64,000 bases of DNA, taken from Phocoena phocoena. Taxonomy: Eukaryota; Chordata; Mammalia; Artiodactyla; Phocoenidae. A program made the translations under genes and the position numbers. The DNA lies in NCBI RefSeq assembly GCF_963924675.1, contig NC_089236.1:63883306-63947305 (forward strand), read 5' to 3'. The notes below the pieces were generated by a model, which saw only the letters and a program-made list of their open reading frames with translations, was not told the origin of the DNA and did not search any database. Every line of letters starts with the position of its first letter. Position 1 is the stretch's first letter. Positions 11,100 to 22,365 of the stretch are shown one piece after another.

Positions 11100-12398
11100 G
11101 TTCTTATTTCTTCCAGGTTGTCTGTTTTATTGGCACAGAGTTTCTTGTAGTAGTCTCTTATGATGCTTTGCATTTTTGCGGTGTCCGTTGTAACTTCTTT
11201 TTCATTTCTAATTTTATTGAGCTGAGTCCTCTCTCTCTTTTTCTTCATGAGTCTGGCAAAAGGTTTATCAATTTGGTTTATTTTCTCAAAGAACCAGCTT
11301 TTAGTTTTATTGATCTTTGCTACAGTTTTCTTCTTTTTCATTTATTTCTGATCTGATCTTTATGATTTCTTTTGCTAAATTTCTTTTGCTTCTTTCTCTA
11401 ATTGCTTTAGGTGTAAAGTTAGGTTGTTTATGTGAAATTTTCTTGTTTCTTGAGGTAGGATTGTATTGCTATAAACTTCCCTCTTAAAACTGCTTTTGCT
11501 GCATCCCATAACCTTTTGTAAAGCTAGGTTGTTTATTTGAGATTTTTCTTGTTTCTTGAGGTAAGACTGTATTGGTATAAACTTCCTTCTTAGAACTGTT
11601 TTTGCTGTTTCCTTTTTGATTTCTTCAGTGATCTCTTGGTTATTTAGCAGCATATTGTTTAGCCTCCATATGTTTGTGTTTTTTGCCCTGTATTTGATTT
11701 CTACTCTCATAGCGTTGTGGTCAGAAAAAATGCTTGATATGATTTCAATTTTCTTAAATTTACCAAGGCTTGATTTGTGACCCAAGATGTGATCTATCCT
11801 TGAGAATGTTCCATGTGCCCTTGAGAAGAAAGTATAATCTGCTGTTTTTGGATGGAATGTCCTATAAATATCAATTAAATCTAGCTGGTCTACTGTATCA
11901 TTTAAAGTTTGTGTTTCCTTGTTAATATTCTGTCTGTATGATCTGTCCATTGGTGTAAGTGAGGTGTTAAAGTCCCCCACTATTATTGTGTTACTGTCGA
12001 TTTCCTCTTTTATAGCTGTTAGCATTTGCCTTATGTATTGAGGTGCTCCTATGTGGGGTGCATATGTATTTATAATTGTTATATCTTCTTCTTGGATTGA
12101 TTCCTTGATCATTATGTAGTGTCCTTCTTTGTCTCTTGTAACATTCCTTAAAGCCTATTTTATCTGATACGAGTATTGCTACTCCAGCTTTCTTCTGATT
12201 TTCGTTTGCATGGTATATCTTTTTCCATCCCCTCACTTTCAGTCTGTATGTGTCCCTAGGTCTGAAGTGGGTCTCTTGTAGACAGCATATATACAGGTCT
12301 TGTTTTTGTATCCATTCAGTGAGCCTGTGTCTTTTGGTTGGAGCATTTAATTCATTCAGGATTAAGGTAATTCTCAATATATGTGTTCCTATTACCAT
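11100..12398 (-). pseudogene. L1 ORF2, endonuclease domain only; frameshifted and truncated
   Basis: The sense frame starts at 12398 (MVIGTHILRITLILNELNAP). It shows apurinic-type endonuclease motifs in order: CCLQETHF (the Glu of the active site), GDFNTSLTPMDRS, IDHILGHKSS and SDHNAMRVEI (the conserved SDH). A frameshift near 12,110 separates the first 95 or so codons from the rest, so the domain is split between two frames. A 105-bp in-frame duplication follows at 11412-11621. The reading then runs through KTKSWFFEKINQIDKPFARL and NEKEVTTD to RDYYKKLCANKTDNLEE and is cut off there by fusion to the 3'UTR. Reverse transcriptase and the Cys-rich C-terminus are absent, so it cannot mobilise itself. 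Confidence 0.88.
11412..11621 (-). repeat. 105-bp tandem duplication inside L1 ORF2 (two copies)
   Basis: Copies at 11412-11516 and 11517-11621 align at a constant offset of 105 bp (for example aggttgttta at 11421 and 11526) with roughly 10-15% differences. 105 is a multiple of three, so the open frame continues through both copies, giving two versions of the 'LKKQEKSQINNLTLHLKQL'-like segment. Confidence 0.85.
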
Positions 12399-12456
12399 TT
12401 CTTAATTATTTTGGGTTTGTTTTTGTAGGCCCTTTACTTCTCTTGTGTTTCCCCAC

Positions 12457-13413
12457 TTAGAGAAGTTCCTTTAACAAATGTTGTAGAGCTGGTTTGGTGG
12501 TGCTGAATTCTCTTAGCTTTTGCTTGTCTGTAAAGCTTTTGATTTCTCCATCGAATCTGAATGAGATCCTTGCTGGGTAGAGTAATCTTGGTTGTAGGTT
12601 CTTCCCTTTCATCACTTTAAATATATCACGCCACTCCCTTCTGGCTTGTAGAGTTTCTGCTGAGAAATCAGCTGTTAACCTTATGGGAGTTCCCTTGTAT
12701 GTTTTTTTTCATTTTCCCCTTGTTGCATTTAATAATTTGTCTTTAATTTTTGTCAGTTTGATTACTATGTGTCTCGGTGTGTTTCTCCTTGGGTTTATCC
12801 TGCCTAGGACTCTCTGCACTTTCTGCACTTCGGTGGCTATTTCCTTTCCCATGTTAGGGAAGTTTTCAACTATAGTCTCTTCAAATATTTTCTCAGGTCC
12901 TTTCTCTCTCTCTTCTCCTTCTCAGATCCCTGTAATGCAAATGCTGTTGCATTTACTGTTGTCCCAGAGGTCTCTTAGGCTGTCTTCATTTCTTTTCTTT
13001 GTTTTTACTTTATTCTGTTCTGTGACAGTGAATTTCACCCTTCTGTCTTCCAGGTAACTTATCCGTTCTTCTGCCTCAGTTATCCTGCTATTGATTCCTT
13101 CTAATGTATTTTTCATTTCAGTTATTGTATAGTTCATCTCTGTTTGTTTGTTCTTTAATTCTTCTAGGTGTTTGTTCTTTAATTCTTCTAGGTCTTTGTT
13201 AAACATTTCTTGCATCTTCTCCATCTTTGCCTCCATTCTTTTTCTGAGGTCCAGGATCATCTTCACTATCATTCTGAATCCTTTTTCTGGAAGGTTGCCT
13301 ATCTCCACTTCATTTAGTTGTTTTTCTGGGGTTTTATCTTGTTCCTTCATCTGGTACATAGCTCTCTGCCTTTTCATTTTGTCTATTTTCTGTGAATGTG
13401 GTTTTCGTTCCAC
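12457..13413 (-). pseudogene. L1 ORF1 (RNA-binding protein), frameshifted
   Basis: L1 ORF1p is a trimeric RNA-binding protein of the L1 ribonucleoprotein particle. The first 163 codons (13413 to about 12922) are open from MERKPHSQKID and contain a long Lys/Glu-rich coiled coil (MEKMQEMFNKDLEELKNK; INSRITEAEERISYLEDR). The frame is then lost. The C-terminal domain is still legible in another frame (for example LTADFSAETLQARREW and LREFSTTKPALQQMLKELL), with a stop at 12457-12459. A 24-bp tandem duplication at 13147-13194 adds eight residues (a second LEELKNK) to the coiled coil. The copy is non-functional. Confidence 0.85.
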
Positions 13414-14278
13414 AGGTTGCAGGATTGTAGTTCTTCTTGCTTCTGCTGTCTGCCCTCTGGTGGATGAGGCTATCTAAGAGGCTTGTGCAAGTTTCCTGAT
13501 GGGAGGGACTGGTGGTGGGTAGAGCTGTGTGTTGCTCTGGTGGGCAGAGCTCAGTAAAAATTTACTCTGCTGATGAGTGGGGCTCAGTTCCCTCCCTGTT
13601 GGTTTTTTGGTCTGAGGTGACCCAGCACTGGAGCCTACCCCCTGCTCTTTGGTGGGGCTAATGGCAGACTCCGGGAGGGTTCATGCCAAGGAGTACTTCC
13701 CAGAACTTCTTCTGCCAATGTCCATGTCCCCGCAGTGAGCCACAGCCACCCTCCACCTCTGCAGGACACCCTCCAACACTAGCAGGTAGGTTTGGTTCAG
13801 TCTCCTATAGGGACACTGCTCCTTCCCCCTGGGTCCTGAGGTGCACACTACTTTGTGTGTGCCCTCCAAGAGTGGAATCTCTGTTTCCCCCAGTCCTGTT
13901 GAAGTCCTGCAATCAAATCCCGCTAGCCTTCAAAGTCTGATTCTCTGGGAATTCCTCCTCCTGTTGCTGGACCCCCAGGTTGGGAAGCCTGACATGGGGC
14001 TCAGAACCTTCAATCCAGTGGGTGGACTTCTGTGGTATAATTGTTCTCCAGTTTTTGAGTCTTCCAGCCAGTGGTTATGGGATTTGATTTCATTGTGATC
14101 ATGACCTTCTACGATCTCATTGTGGTTTCTACTTTGTCTTTGGATGCGGGGTATCTTTTTTGGTGAGTTCCAGTGTCTTCCTGTCGATGATGGTTCAGCA
14201 GATAGTTGTGATTCCAGTGCTCTCACAAGAGAGAGTGAGCACACATACTTCTACTCTACCATCTTGAACGGCCATCAC
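13414..14278 (-). promoter_or_regulatory. L1 5'UTR (internal promoter region)
   Basis: This is the stretch upstream of the ORF1 start codon in the minus-strand L1. It is more GC-rich than its surroundings. L1 5'UTRs carry an internal RNA polymerase II promoter. No promoter element is called here at base level. The open frames at 13681-14244 on both strands lie in this UTR and are not genes. Confidence 0.75.
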
Positions 14279-14288
14279 TCATGTTCAT

Positions 14289-15050
14289 TTTAATTGGAAA
14301 TTCTTTGTTATTTAAAAATTAAACAAGTTTATTGTACTATAGCATCTTCTAGTGATTTTAAAATAATGAGAAAATATGAATATTTGAAATCTTTCTAAAC
14401 AACTTCCCTTTAGATGAGCATTATTTCACTATATTATAAGATATAATGGCAAGTTAGCTATAGTTGAAGTATGTAATCTTTAATTTGTAGTTCTATTTTT
14501 CTCTTAAAATCCAGAGAGTTGTTAGCTATTTGTCTTCATTGGCCTCAAAAGAAAAATCCTCTTATACTTCTCTTATTAGCTATTTTTTTCTATAACAGAG
14601 TAAATTATCTCCATATAACAGGAAATTTTAGCTACTAACAGATGAATTCCACTGTAGGATATAGAGAAAATAATTTAATAGACAGTATATTCGTAGACAT
14701 TAACTCTGGTAGTAACTATGAACAATTTACAGTCATGTTGTCCTTCAAGACTTATCTAAAATACAAGGTTGCATATGAAACTTTATTTCAATCAACTTTT
14801 TTCTGAATAAAAAATATTTCCATTGAAAATGGAATAAATATCATCAAAAATTCTCCAACTTCTGTTCACATTTTGCTGCATTTTAAAAAATCTAGCTTAT
14901 AGAAATGCAGCTATATATAATATACATACATTGTATTAAATTACAGATACCTATATAGAAGACACATGTATATCTACATATAGATAGATGGATATAGTGA
15001 TTATATATTTACATAAATATATAAAGATAGGATATTTTAAGATGTGATGA
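14289..15050. other. unique AT-rich sequence; nothing recognised
   Basis: Very AT-rich non-coding DNA with (TA)-like stretches around 14920-15030. No ORF or repeat family was assigned. Confidence 0.5.
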
Positions 15051-15054
15051 TGTG

Positions 15055-15290
15055 ATGTTTTCTTTTTAAGCCATCTTTATTGCTTAACAATATATCATGA
15101 ATGTTTTCTAGGCCAATATATATAATTCTGAAAATAATTGATTCATGTATTTTTTCACATGAATATCACATTATTTAATAAATTCCCTATTGAATAACAT
15201 TAAATTATTCCCAATATGTCATAAACAATGTTCCAATGAGAATCTTTATAAACTAAATTTTACACACCTCCATGATTATACTCTTAGATT
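15055..15290 (-). repeat. probable old L1 3'-region fragment, minus strand
   Basis: The order 'attccctattgaataacatt', 'aaattattcccaatatgtca' and 'aaacaatgttccaatgagaa' resembles the reverse complement of a common old L1 3' region. Divergence is high and the boundaries are approximate. Confidence 0.45.
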
Positions 15291-16050
15291 CGTTTTCCTT
15301 CCTTAGGTGGGATAGGAAATGGAGATGCTTTATTCCACTTGGAGTGACCAGTGCAGCCAAGAACCAAACAAACAATAATAAAGATATGAGTTATTTTTTT
15401 CATAATGTGTGACCCTTGTATGCTTCTTTGTATGCTTCCTTGATTCCCCTTAATTGAAAGTAATTCTCTCCTTAATCAATATACTACAAAACCAGACTAC
15501 AATCAGTTGTGTATTTATCTTATTTTCCCTGGCAGATTAAAGGTTACTAATGGCTTTCTGAATACTTTGTGGTAATACAGTCATTTGAACTTAGATGTCC
15601 ATATATATGTGTTGAATCAAATCTAATTACAACAGGTTGCAAAAAAAGATGTTATTTTACTATATTTGTTATAATTCATTAACCTTAGAAACTTTTAACC
15701 TCAAAAAATCCTAAAAACAGTTGTAATATTAATAATAATACCTGTCTGTATCAAAGGAATCTTGGGAGCAAATGAGATTAGTATGTGAAAATATTTGTAA
15801 ATAGGAAAATAATTCAGATTATAATTGTTATTGTTACAACCAAATGGACTATTTGCTGGGGGGTTATACATTTTTTATTATTTCACATCTGACCTCTTAA
15901 TAGTGAAATATAACCTGAGAGCCACAATACTTTGAAGATGTCTTTACTGAAAAGGAGTTTATTAGACATTGTGTGCCTGCCAAGCTCAGAATGCCCTCTG
16001 AAGAAACTTAAAATATGATCCCCTTTGCTTTACAGCTGACTGAGTGGGGG
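15291..16050. other. unique AT-rich sequence; nothing recognised
   Basis: Non-coding. It contains a 12-bp near-perfect tandem (tatgcttctttg / tatgcttccttg) at 15420-15443 but no recognised element. Confidence 0.5.
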
Positions 16051-16055
16051 TGATC

Positions 16056-16375
16056 TAGGACAGCACTGTCCAATAGAAGTGTAATGTGAGCCACCTATGA
16101 AATTTAACATTTCTCAGTAGCCATACTAAAAAAAAAAGAAAGAGAGAGTAAAAAGATACAGTTGATATTTAAGAATACATTAACCCAATGTATAAAGATT
16201 ACCACCATTTCAACACGTAGTCAGTATAAAAATCATCAGTAAGATATTTTATATTCATTTTTATATTCATTGTTTTGCAATCCAGCATGTGGTTACTGCA
16301 CATCTCAATGTGAACACACTGTGTTGCAGCTGCTGAGCTAGTGGTTCTTGTATTGGATAACACATAGACAGAGGT
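16056..16375. mobile_element. non-autonomous DNA transposon relic with inverted ends (hAT-like MER element)
   Basis: The left end reads acagcactgtccaatagaag. The right end carries a diverged inverted counterpart (gtattggataacac at about 16351-16364). The interior (gtgagccacctatgaaattt; tagtagccata-like text; ttacccaatgtataaagatt-like text) follows a familiar mammalian MER consensus whose exact name I cannot confirm. It has no coding capacity. Confidence 0.6.
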
Positions 16376-16539
16376 GGAGACACCAAGGTACCTTGAGAAA
16401 AAAGATCGTTAATAAGGGAAAAACATGAGAAGGCTCCCTTAGTCATAAATCTGAGGCAAGAAAATATATTTTAATTTGGAGAAATGTATTAGCAAAACAT
16501 GTCCTTCTAAACACGGATAGGAATTGAAAACTCAAAGAG

Positions 16540-17055
16540 ATGTCTCTGAAGATGACAAATATTCTCTCCTTGACCAAGTTCTACTCAGCCTTTTCTGAAC
16601 TCTCTACTTAACTAAGCCCTGATTTGGGGTTTCCATATTGGTTTCCACATTGTCCAATTTTAGCAAGAATCCTGCTAGGTCAGTTTAGCCAGAATCTTCC
16701 ATCTGCTATATCCGGTTACCTCAATACCCAGGTTCTTCATCCTTTACCATTCCCCAGCTGATTCTGATCATCTTAGACTGCCTTCAGCAAGAATCCTGTT
16801 GGGTCACATTAGTCAGAATTTCCCAATACCCGTGAGGTTTCCTCTTGAGTAATTTTCCATCAGCTGACGCCCATCTTGCTCTTTGGCTATAAATTCCCAC
16901 TTATTCTTGTATTCTGAGTTAAGCCCAACCTCTCTTCCCAACTACAAAGCCCCACTGCAGTGGTCTTCACAACCTATGTCAACTGCCCCCCTAAATAAAG
17001 TCTGCCTTACAGTTTTAACAAGTGTCATTAATACTTTTTTTTCTTTAACAAAATG
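16540..17055 (+). mobile_element. probable solitary retroviral LTR (ERV1-like), + strand
   Basis: This block has LTR architecture: an upstream part with two diverged direct repeats of about 34 bp, 124 bp apart (agcaagaatcctg at 16662 and 16786), as in U3 enhancers; a TATA-like 'ggctataaattcccac' near 16885; and 'ctaaataaagtctgcctta' near 16993 as polyadenylation signal, followed by a short T-rich U5-like end (ctttaaca). The 5' boundary is uncertain. The 16883-17161 open frame lies across it and is not a gene. No gag, pol or env remnant was recognised beside it. Confidence 0.6.
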
Positions 17056-17059
17056 TTGT

Positions 17060-17740
17060 GACTTTCAGAATGGCACTGTGAAGACTCAGGGAAACATTTC
17101 CAGAAAAAGGCATCTATTAAGTTGGTCAAAATTAGCAATGATAATATTTCAAATTCTCTAAAAATTGCTCAGAGGTTTATACAAACGGAGAAACATTTAT
17201 TCATCAAATCTAAGGAAATCCAGTAAGAGCTATTTGAGGCAGTGGCATTCCAGTTAGGATTGCAGCCATCCCCCACAGGTAAGCCTTGGGGGAAAACTGC
17301 TCCAACAGGAGCCATAGATGAAAGTCAGTTTCCATCTGCACCCCACCCTGTCGCTCTCCTGCCTCCTTCCATTTTAGGTAGATTCAGCAGCAGGTGATCA
17401 TCAGCAGATTCCATTTTTCACAGCTTACTGCTATAGGAGACCTATATTGGGTCTGGCTGCAGCCTGGTAGAAATGCCTATTCTCTCACTCCTAACTCCCA
17501 CTTAAGCTTCCACCTCCCCTGGCTCCCCAGTGTGGAAGAGCAACTCCAGATAGATTTGGCAGCTGTTCAGTCCCAGCAGATCCCATCCTCCCATGTTCTG
17601 CAGACGATACATACTGGGTGTAATGGTAAGCCAGCAGAGATACAAGTTCCAGCCAAGTACTAGTGTAACCAAGTACAAAACAAAAAGCAAGCAAACAAAC
17701 AATGATAACAATAATCTCTGGAGAGGAATCAATATCTAGA
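17060..17740. other. unassigned sequence between LTR and L1
   Basis: It is somewhat richer in GC than its neighbours and has overlapping short ORFs on both strands, but no protein family was recognised. It could be part of an older element. I cannot identify it. Confidence 0.4.
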
Positions 17741-17744
17741 GATG

Positions 17745-19715
17745 CTATGTAAAAGGGAACTTCTTCAACCTGACAACGTGTATCTGTAATAAACCCCACA
17801 TCTAATATCATACCTAATGGTAAAAGACGAAAAGCTTTCCCCTTAATATGAGGAACAATAGAAGGATGTTGGCTCTCCCCACATTTATTTAACATTCTGC
17901 TAGAGGATTTAGCCAGGACAATTAAGCAATTGGACAAGAAAAACAGATGAAAGACATCTAGATTGAAAAGAAGGAAGTAAAGTTATCTTAAATTACACAT
18001 GACATGAACTTGTGTGTATATAAGGTATCCACTAAAAATATTAAAACTAATAAATGAGCTCAGCAAGATTGCAAGATGAATTATTTTTCTATATCCTAGC
18101 AATGAATAATCCAAAAACAAAGTTAAAAAAGCAATTCAACTTAAAATACCATCAAAAAGAATAAAGTACTTAGAAATAAATTTAGCAAAATAAGGGCAAG
18201 ACATACACAAGACTTATACACACAAATATAAAACAGTGTTGAAAATAACTAAAGATCTAAATAAATGGAAAGATACCCCATGCATTGGAAAATTTAATAT
18301 TGCTAAAATGGCTAAATTGATCCACAGACTCAATGCAATCTCTATCAAACTCTCATTTGGCTTTTTTGCAGAAATTGACAAGCTGATCCTAAAATTCATA
18401 TGCAAATGCAAGAAACCCAGAATAGACAATCTTAAAAAGAACAAAGTTGGAAGAGTCAATCTTCCTCTTTTCAAAGCTTAGTACCCAGTTACAGTTATCA
18501 AGACAGTGTGGTACTGGCTTAAGGATAAATGTATAAGTCAATGGAATAGAACTGTGAGTCCATAATTGAATTCCTAGCTCACATTGTTCACAAAAGTTAA
18601 CTCAACGTGGATCAGAGACCTCAATACAAGAACTAAAACTACAAAAACGTTAGAAGAAAACATGAGTAAATCTTTGTGATCTTGGATTAGATAATGGTTT
18701 CTCACATAGCACACCAAAAGTAGAAGCAACAAAAAGAGATAAATTGGAACTTCACTAAAATTAAAAGCTTTTGTGCTTCAGAGGGCACCATCAAAAAGCA
18801 TATGTATGAAAGTATTTAAAAATTATATATGTGATAAATGACTTGCATCCAAATATAGAAATAACTTTTACAACTCAATAATAAAGAGATACATAATCAA
18901 ATTAAAAATGAGCAAATGATCTGGACAGACATTTCTCCAAGGAAACTAAACAAATGGCCAATAAACCCATGATAAAATGCTCAACGTAATTAGTAATTAG
19001 GGAAATGGAAATCAAAGACACAGTGAGATACCACTCCATATCCACTAAAGTGAAAGAAAAATAATAAATGTTGTCAAGGATGTAGAGAAATTAGAACCCT
19101 CATATACCACTGGTGAGAATGTAAAATGATGCAGCCACTTTAAAAAACAGTTTCCCAGTTCCTCAAAATGTTAAAACATATGATCCAGCAATTCCACTTT
19201 TAAGTATACACCCAAGGAAAAATAAAAACATACATCCACATAAAAGGTTGTACATTAAACATTAGTCATAATGTCCAAAAAGTAAAAACCTAATAACCAT
19301 CAATTAAATAAAATATAGTATGTCTACACATGGAATATTATTTGACATTATTATTTGACATTAGTAATACATTAGCATGTATTACTTATATATGCTACAA
19401 CATAGACAGGCCTTAAAAAAATATCCTAAGTGAAAGGAGTTAATCACACAAGACCACATATTGTATGATTTTATGTTTATGAAATATCCAGGATAGACAA
19501 ATCCATAGAGACAGAGAGTAGATTAATAGTTGTCAGGGGGTTGAGGGAATGAGAATTTACTGTTAATACATATGGGTTTCTTTTGGGGGTCATGAAAGTG
19601 TCTGGTGATAGTTGTGCAACTCTCTGAATATACTAAAAACCACTAAATTGTCCACTTTAAATGGGTGAAATTTATGGTATATGTAATATATTTTAATAAA
19701 GCTGTTAAAAAAGAA
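17745..19715 (+). mobile_element. old L1 fragment (ORF2 3' half and 3'UTR), + strand
   Basis: The text begins in the ORF2 reverse-transcriptase region (ggaacttcttcaacctgaca; atgttggctctccccacatt). It runs through ORF2 to 'gaatggataaa'-type C-terminal text replaced by diverged sequence, then a 3'UTR ending 'ttaataaagctgttaaaaaa', typical of L1MA/L1MB. The longest remaining frame (18236-18481) includes KITKDLNKWKDTPCIGKFN and KCKKPRIDNLKKNKVG, both ORF2-like. Many stops and indels; inactive. Confidence 0.85.
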
Positions 19716-20162
19716 AAGGATAGGAGAATTTGAATTCTTAAAAAGCATTCCTTTCTTCCTGATTCAAAATTAGGTCAAGGGGATTCCCAACCAAGTCTTA
19801 ATAGCAGCATAGAGAAATCCCTCCCTCACAGAATAAAATTCCCAAACCCTGGGACAGATCCTGGAAAGGAAGAGGGACACTGAAGTGGCAATTACTAGAA
19901 GACCCTGGATGGGGTTGGGGGGGTTAAGAGTAGTGGTCTGGTTAAATGTCTGTATGAATGTGTCAAAGGGAGACTCCTGGAAGTCTGTCATTCTGGTGTG
20001 ATCTCCCTTTACTGACCTAACCCTGAGGAATGAGATGATGCCCTGGAAGAGCTACCATGCCCAGGACAGGAAGCTACACATGCATCCCGGGCAGTCAAAG
20101 AAACTTACTGCTTAGAACTTAGCCTTTAAAGACAATGCTTCTTGTTCACAGAAACACGTCTT
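19716..20162. other. unassigned sequence
   Basis: It has higher GC than the flanks and a G run at 19912-19922. No gene or repeat was confidently recognised. Confidence 0.4.
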
Positions 20163-20532
20163 TGCTACTACTGTAGACTGAATGTATGTGTCCCTCCAAA
20201 ATTCATATGTTGGACCTAATCCCCAATATGATGGTATCTGGAGGTGGGGCCTTTGGGAGGTGATTAGGTCATGAGGGGTGGAACTCTCATGAATGGAATT
20301 AGTGCCCTTGTAAAGGAGACCCCAGATTGCTCCCTTGTCCTCTTCTACCTTAGGAGATTTCAGCCAAAAGATGGCTGTCTCTGAACCAGGAAGTAGGCAC
20401 TCACCAGACACCAGATCTGCTGGTGCCTTCATCTTAGACTTCCCAGTCTCCACAACTGTGAAAAATAAATTTCTGTTGTTCTTAAGCCAACTAGTTTATG
20501 GTGTATTGTTATAGCAGCCTGAACTTAACACA
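20163..20532 (+). mobile_element. solitary ERVL-MaLR LTR (MST/MLT1-like), + strand
   Basis: It follows the MaLR LTR consensus end to end: 'ctgtagactgaatgtatgtg', 'aaaattcatatgttgga', 'ggtggggcctttgggaggtg', 'aggtcatgaggggtggaact', 'cttcccagtctccacaactg', 'aaataaatttctgttgttct'. The last block contains the LTR polyadenylation signal. No internal region is adjacent. Confidence 0.88.
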
Positions 20533-22279
20533 CTACAAAAAAAATTTTTTTGCCATAAATGATACTTCACAATTTACTATGGGATTTAAAAGAGCTGAAA
20601 AATAAATCACTGAACTCGATAGAGAGTAATTTGAGGAAGTGTGTCGATCCTCCACACTTAGAATCCACTGTCATCTCCCAGCAAGTGGAAAATCTCTCTG
20701 AATTTCCCTCCTGAGACTTAGACACCAACTCTCCAGGTTGGTGCTATGGCAGGCCCTCCCAATGCAGTTTCTGGTGGTGGTTACAATATCCAAGGGTAGA
20801 TTTTAGTTCCACATCGCAAAAGCTATTAGAATTGCTTCTCTCCTTCTAGCTGCCCCATCCCAGATATTAAACACTTTGGCTTATCAAATATTTACATAAT
20901 AAGAATGCCTTGAAGAAAGCAGACTATACATCCTGCAAATCCATGTATATGATTATGTCTCACATTGGAATGCTGCTTGTGGGTATTATCTGCCCCCAAT
21001 CTGTGAAGTCTGCCATGCCTATGTTATCCACGCCTTAGCATCTGTGTTGGGGCATGGTTTCCAAGTAGTCAGTTGCAAAATTAAGTCTGTTTTTTTTATC
21101 TGTTCAGTTGTTCCATCCCCTGTCCTCATGCCCATCCATCTGACATAGAAACCTTTGACTCCATCATGCTTTATCCAGCTTGGGACCTTTGAACACATTT
21201 CTTTGACACAGAACATCCCAGGCAGAAGTCTATACAGATTGATTAACATTTCACTACCACTGCCCAGGCAGTTACGCTCTTATCTAAGACTGCTTGTGAT
21301 TCTAATAAATAGGAAGACCCCAAAGCAGGACGTGAATAATACAAGCAGGAAAGCATAACTTAGCAGGTTCCTATAGTTGACCTAGCACAGGAGCTCTATA
21401 TAACCATCACCCCTTGTCTCCAGCTCTATACCCACCTTCTTTTAACTAAGATAAACTGAGCAAGTTGCTATTCCTTGCATTCTGAAAGAGCCTAATTGGT
21501 ACATATATGTTTTAGAAAGTGCTAGAAAGATGTTCCCTTTTGAGAGGACAAGGATGCTTATTAGAAATCACCAGGACTATCCCTGAAAGCGATTCAATTT
21601 TATTTTGCTTTGGTTCCCTGCTTGTTCAGAATATTCTATTTGCTAATGGAGATTTCCGTGCATCATGATATTTATCAGTGAAAGACAATGAAGAAAAGTA
21701 TTACAAGCACTGAAAATGAGCTACAAACTGCACATTATAAATTCAACTGGAATTCCAATTTATATAACAGTTTCTTCTTATTATTTTGGAGAACTTGTCT
21801 AATGTCTCCCTGTTAAGTTAATTCTAAATGCCCTGACAAAAATCTAGTTTCTGGCTCTTGCCCTCCCCTGCTTGTCCCATGAAGGAAATGCCACCCTCTG
21901 AGATGCTATCAGATTGAGAAGCTGACATGTTTATCTTATCACTCTCAAAATAAAACATGTTCTGACTCTTCCTCCTGTCATTCTTTCTCTCTTTAGTCTA
22001 GAAGTGTGAACACTGACTCCCTAACATATATTCGAAAATGATGTGTCAATGCTCCTCCAGGTGTGATAACCTGAGATTCTCTCATCTTCCTTACAAGGTG
22101 TCTGGAAATGTTTGTTTTCTCTTCATGAACTGTTGTAAGGTACAAAGTTAGTTGCCATCCCTGCCCTTAAACAACTTACTATTCAGATCGATTGAATAGA
22201 TGGGTGACTGAGACTGCTAATAAACACCTAATATCCATTCTCTCTTTCTTCCTTTGGTAATGAAACTCACTCATTTTTC
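20533..22279. other. mostly unique sequence; nothing recognised
   Basis: No gene was recognised. Short ORFs (for example 21019-21249, 21155-21358) are on opposite strands of the same DNA and have no family features. Confidence 0.45.
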
Positions 22280-22365
22280 AGTAAGGATGCTCAAGGTTTC
22301 CCAGTCTCATTTGCAACTAGATGAGGCCATGACTTTATTCTGACCAATGAAATGTAAGCCGTAGT
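22280..22365. repeat. possible old repeat fragment abutting an LTR
   Basis: 'gcaactagatgaggccatga' and 'ctgaccaatgaaatgtaagc' resemble a widespread old mammalian repeat consensus, and the text stops where the LTR starts. The family is not assigned. Confidence 0.35.

Larger units (their letters stand above)
11051..14278 (-). mobile_element. L1 with 5'UTR, ORF1 and truncated ORF2, minus strand, internally deleted
   Basis: The element reads 5'UTR, ORF1, ORF2 on the minus strand and is bounded by a perfect 10-bp target-site duplication (tcatgttcat at 11041-11050 and 14279-14288). It begins 'gatggccgttcaagatgg' in the sense direction (14275 downward), the normal L1 5' start. It ends in an A-rich tail (complement of 11051-11090). 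Only about 3.2 kb remain, because ORF2 is joined to the last part of the 3'UTR near 11093-11115, which deletes the reverse transcriptase. Sub-parts are listed separately. Confidence 0.9.

Noticed and set aside
11375..12398. Minus-strand ORFs of 245 and 135 aa as functional genes
   Set aside because: They are the two halves of a frameshifted L1 endonuclease region in a truncated element.
12922..13413. 163-aa minus-strand ORF as a host coiled-coil protein
   Set aside because: It is the N-terminal part of L1 ORF1; the C-terminal part follows in another frame and the L1 5'UTR precedes it.
13681..14244. Several ORFs on both strands with Pro/Ser-rich text
   Set aside because: They lie in the L1 5'UTR, whose higher GC content favours open frames; no domain is seen.
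16883..17161. 92-aa + strand ORF
   Set aside because: It spans the downstream part of an LTR-like block including its polyadenylation signal; no protein family is recognisable.
17491..17937. 148-aa minus-strand ORF with a hydrophobic stretch
   Set aside because: It runs from unassigned DNA antisense into an L1, starts inside the L1, and has no domain; a chance frame.
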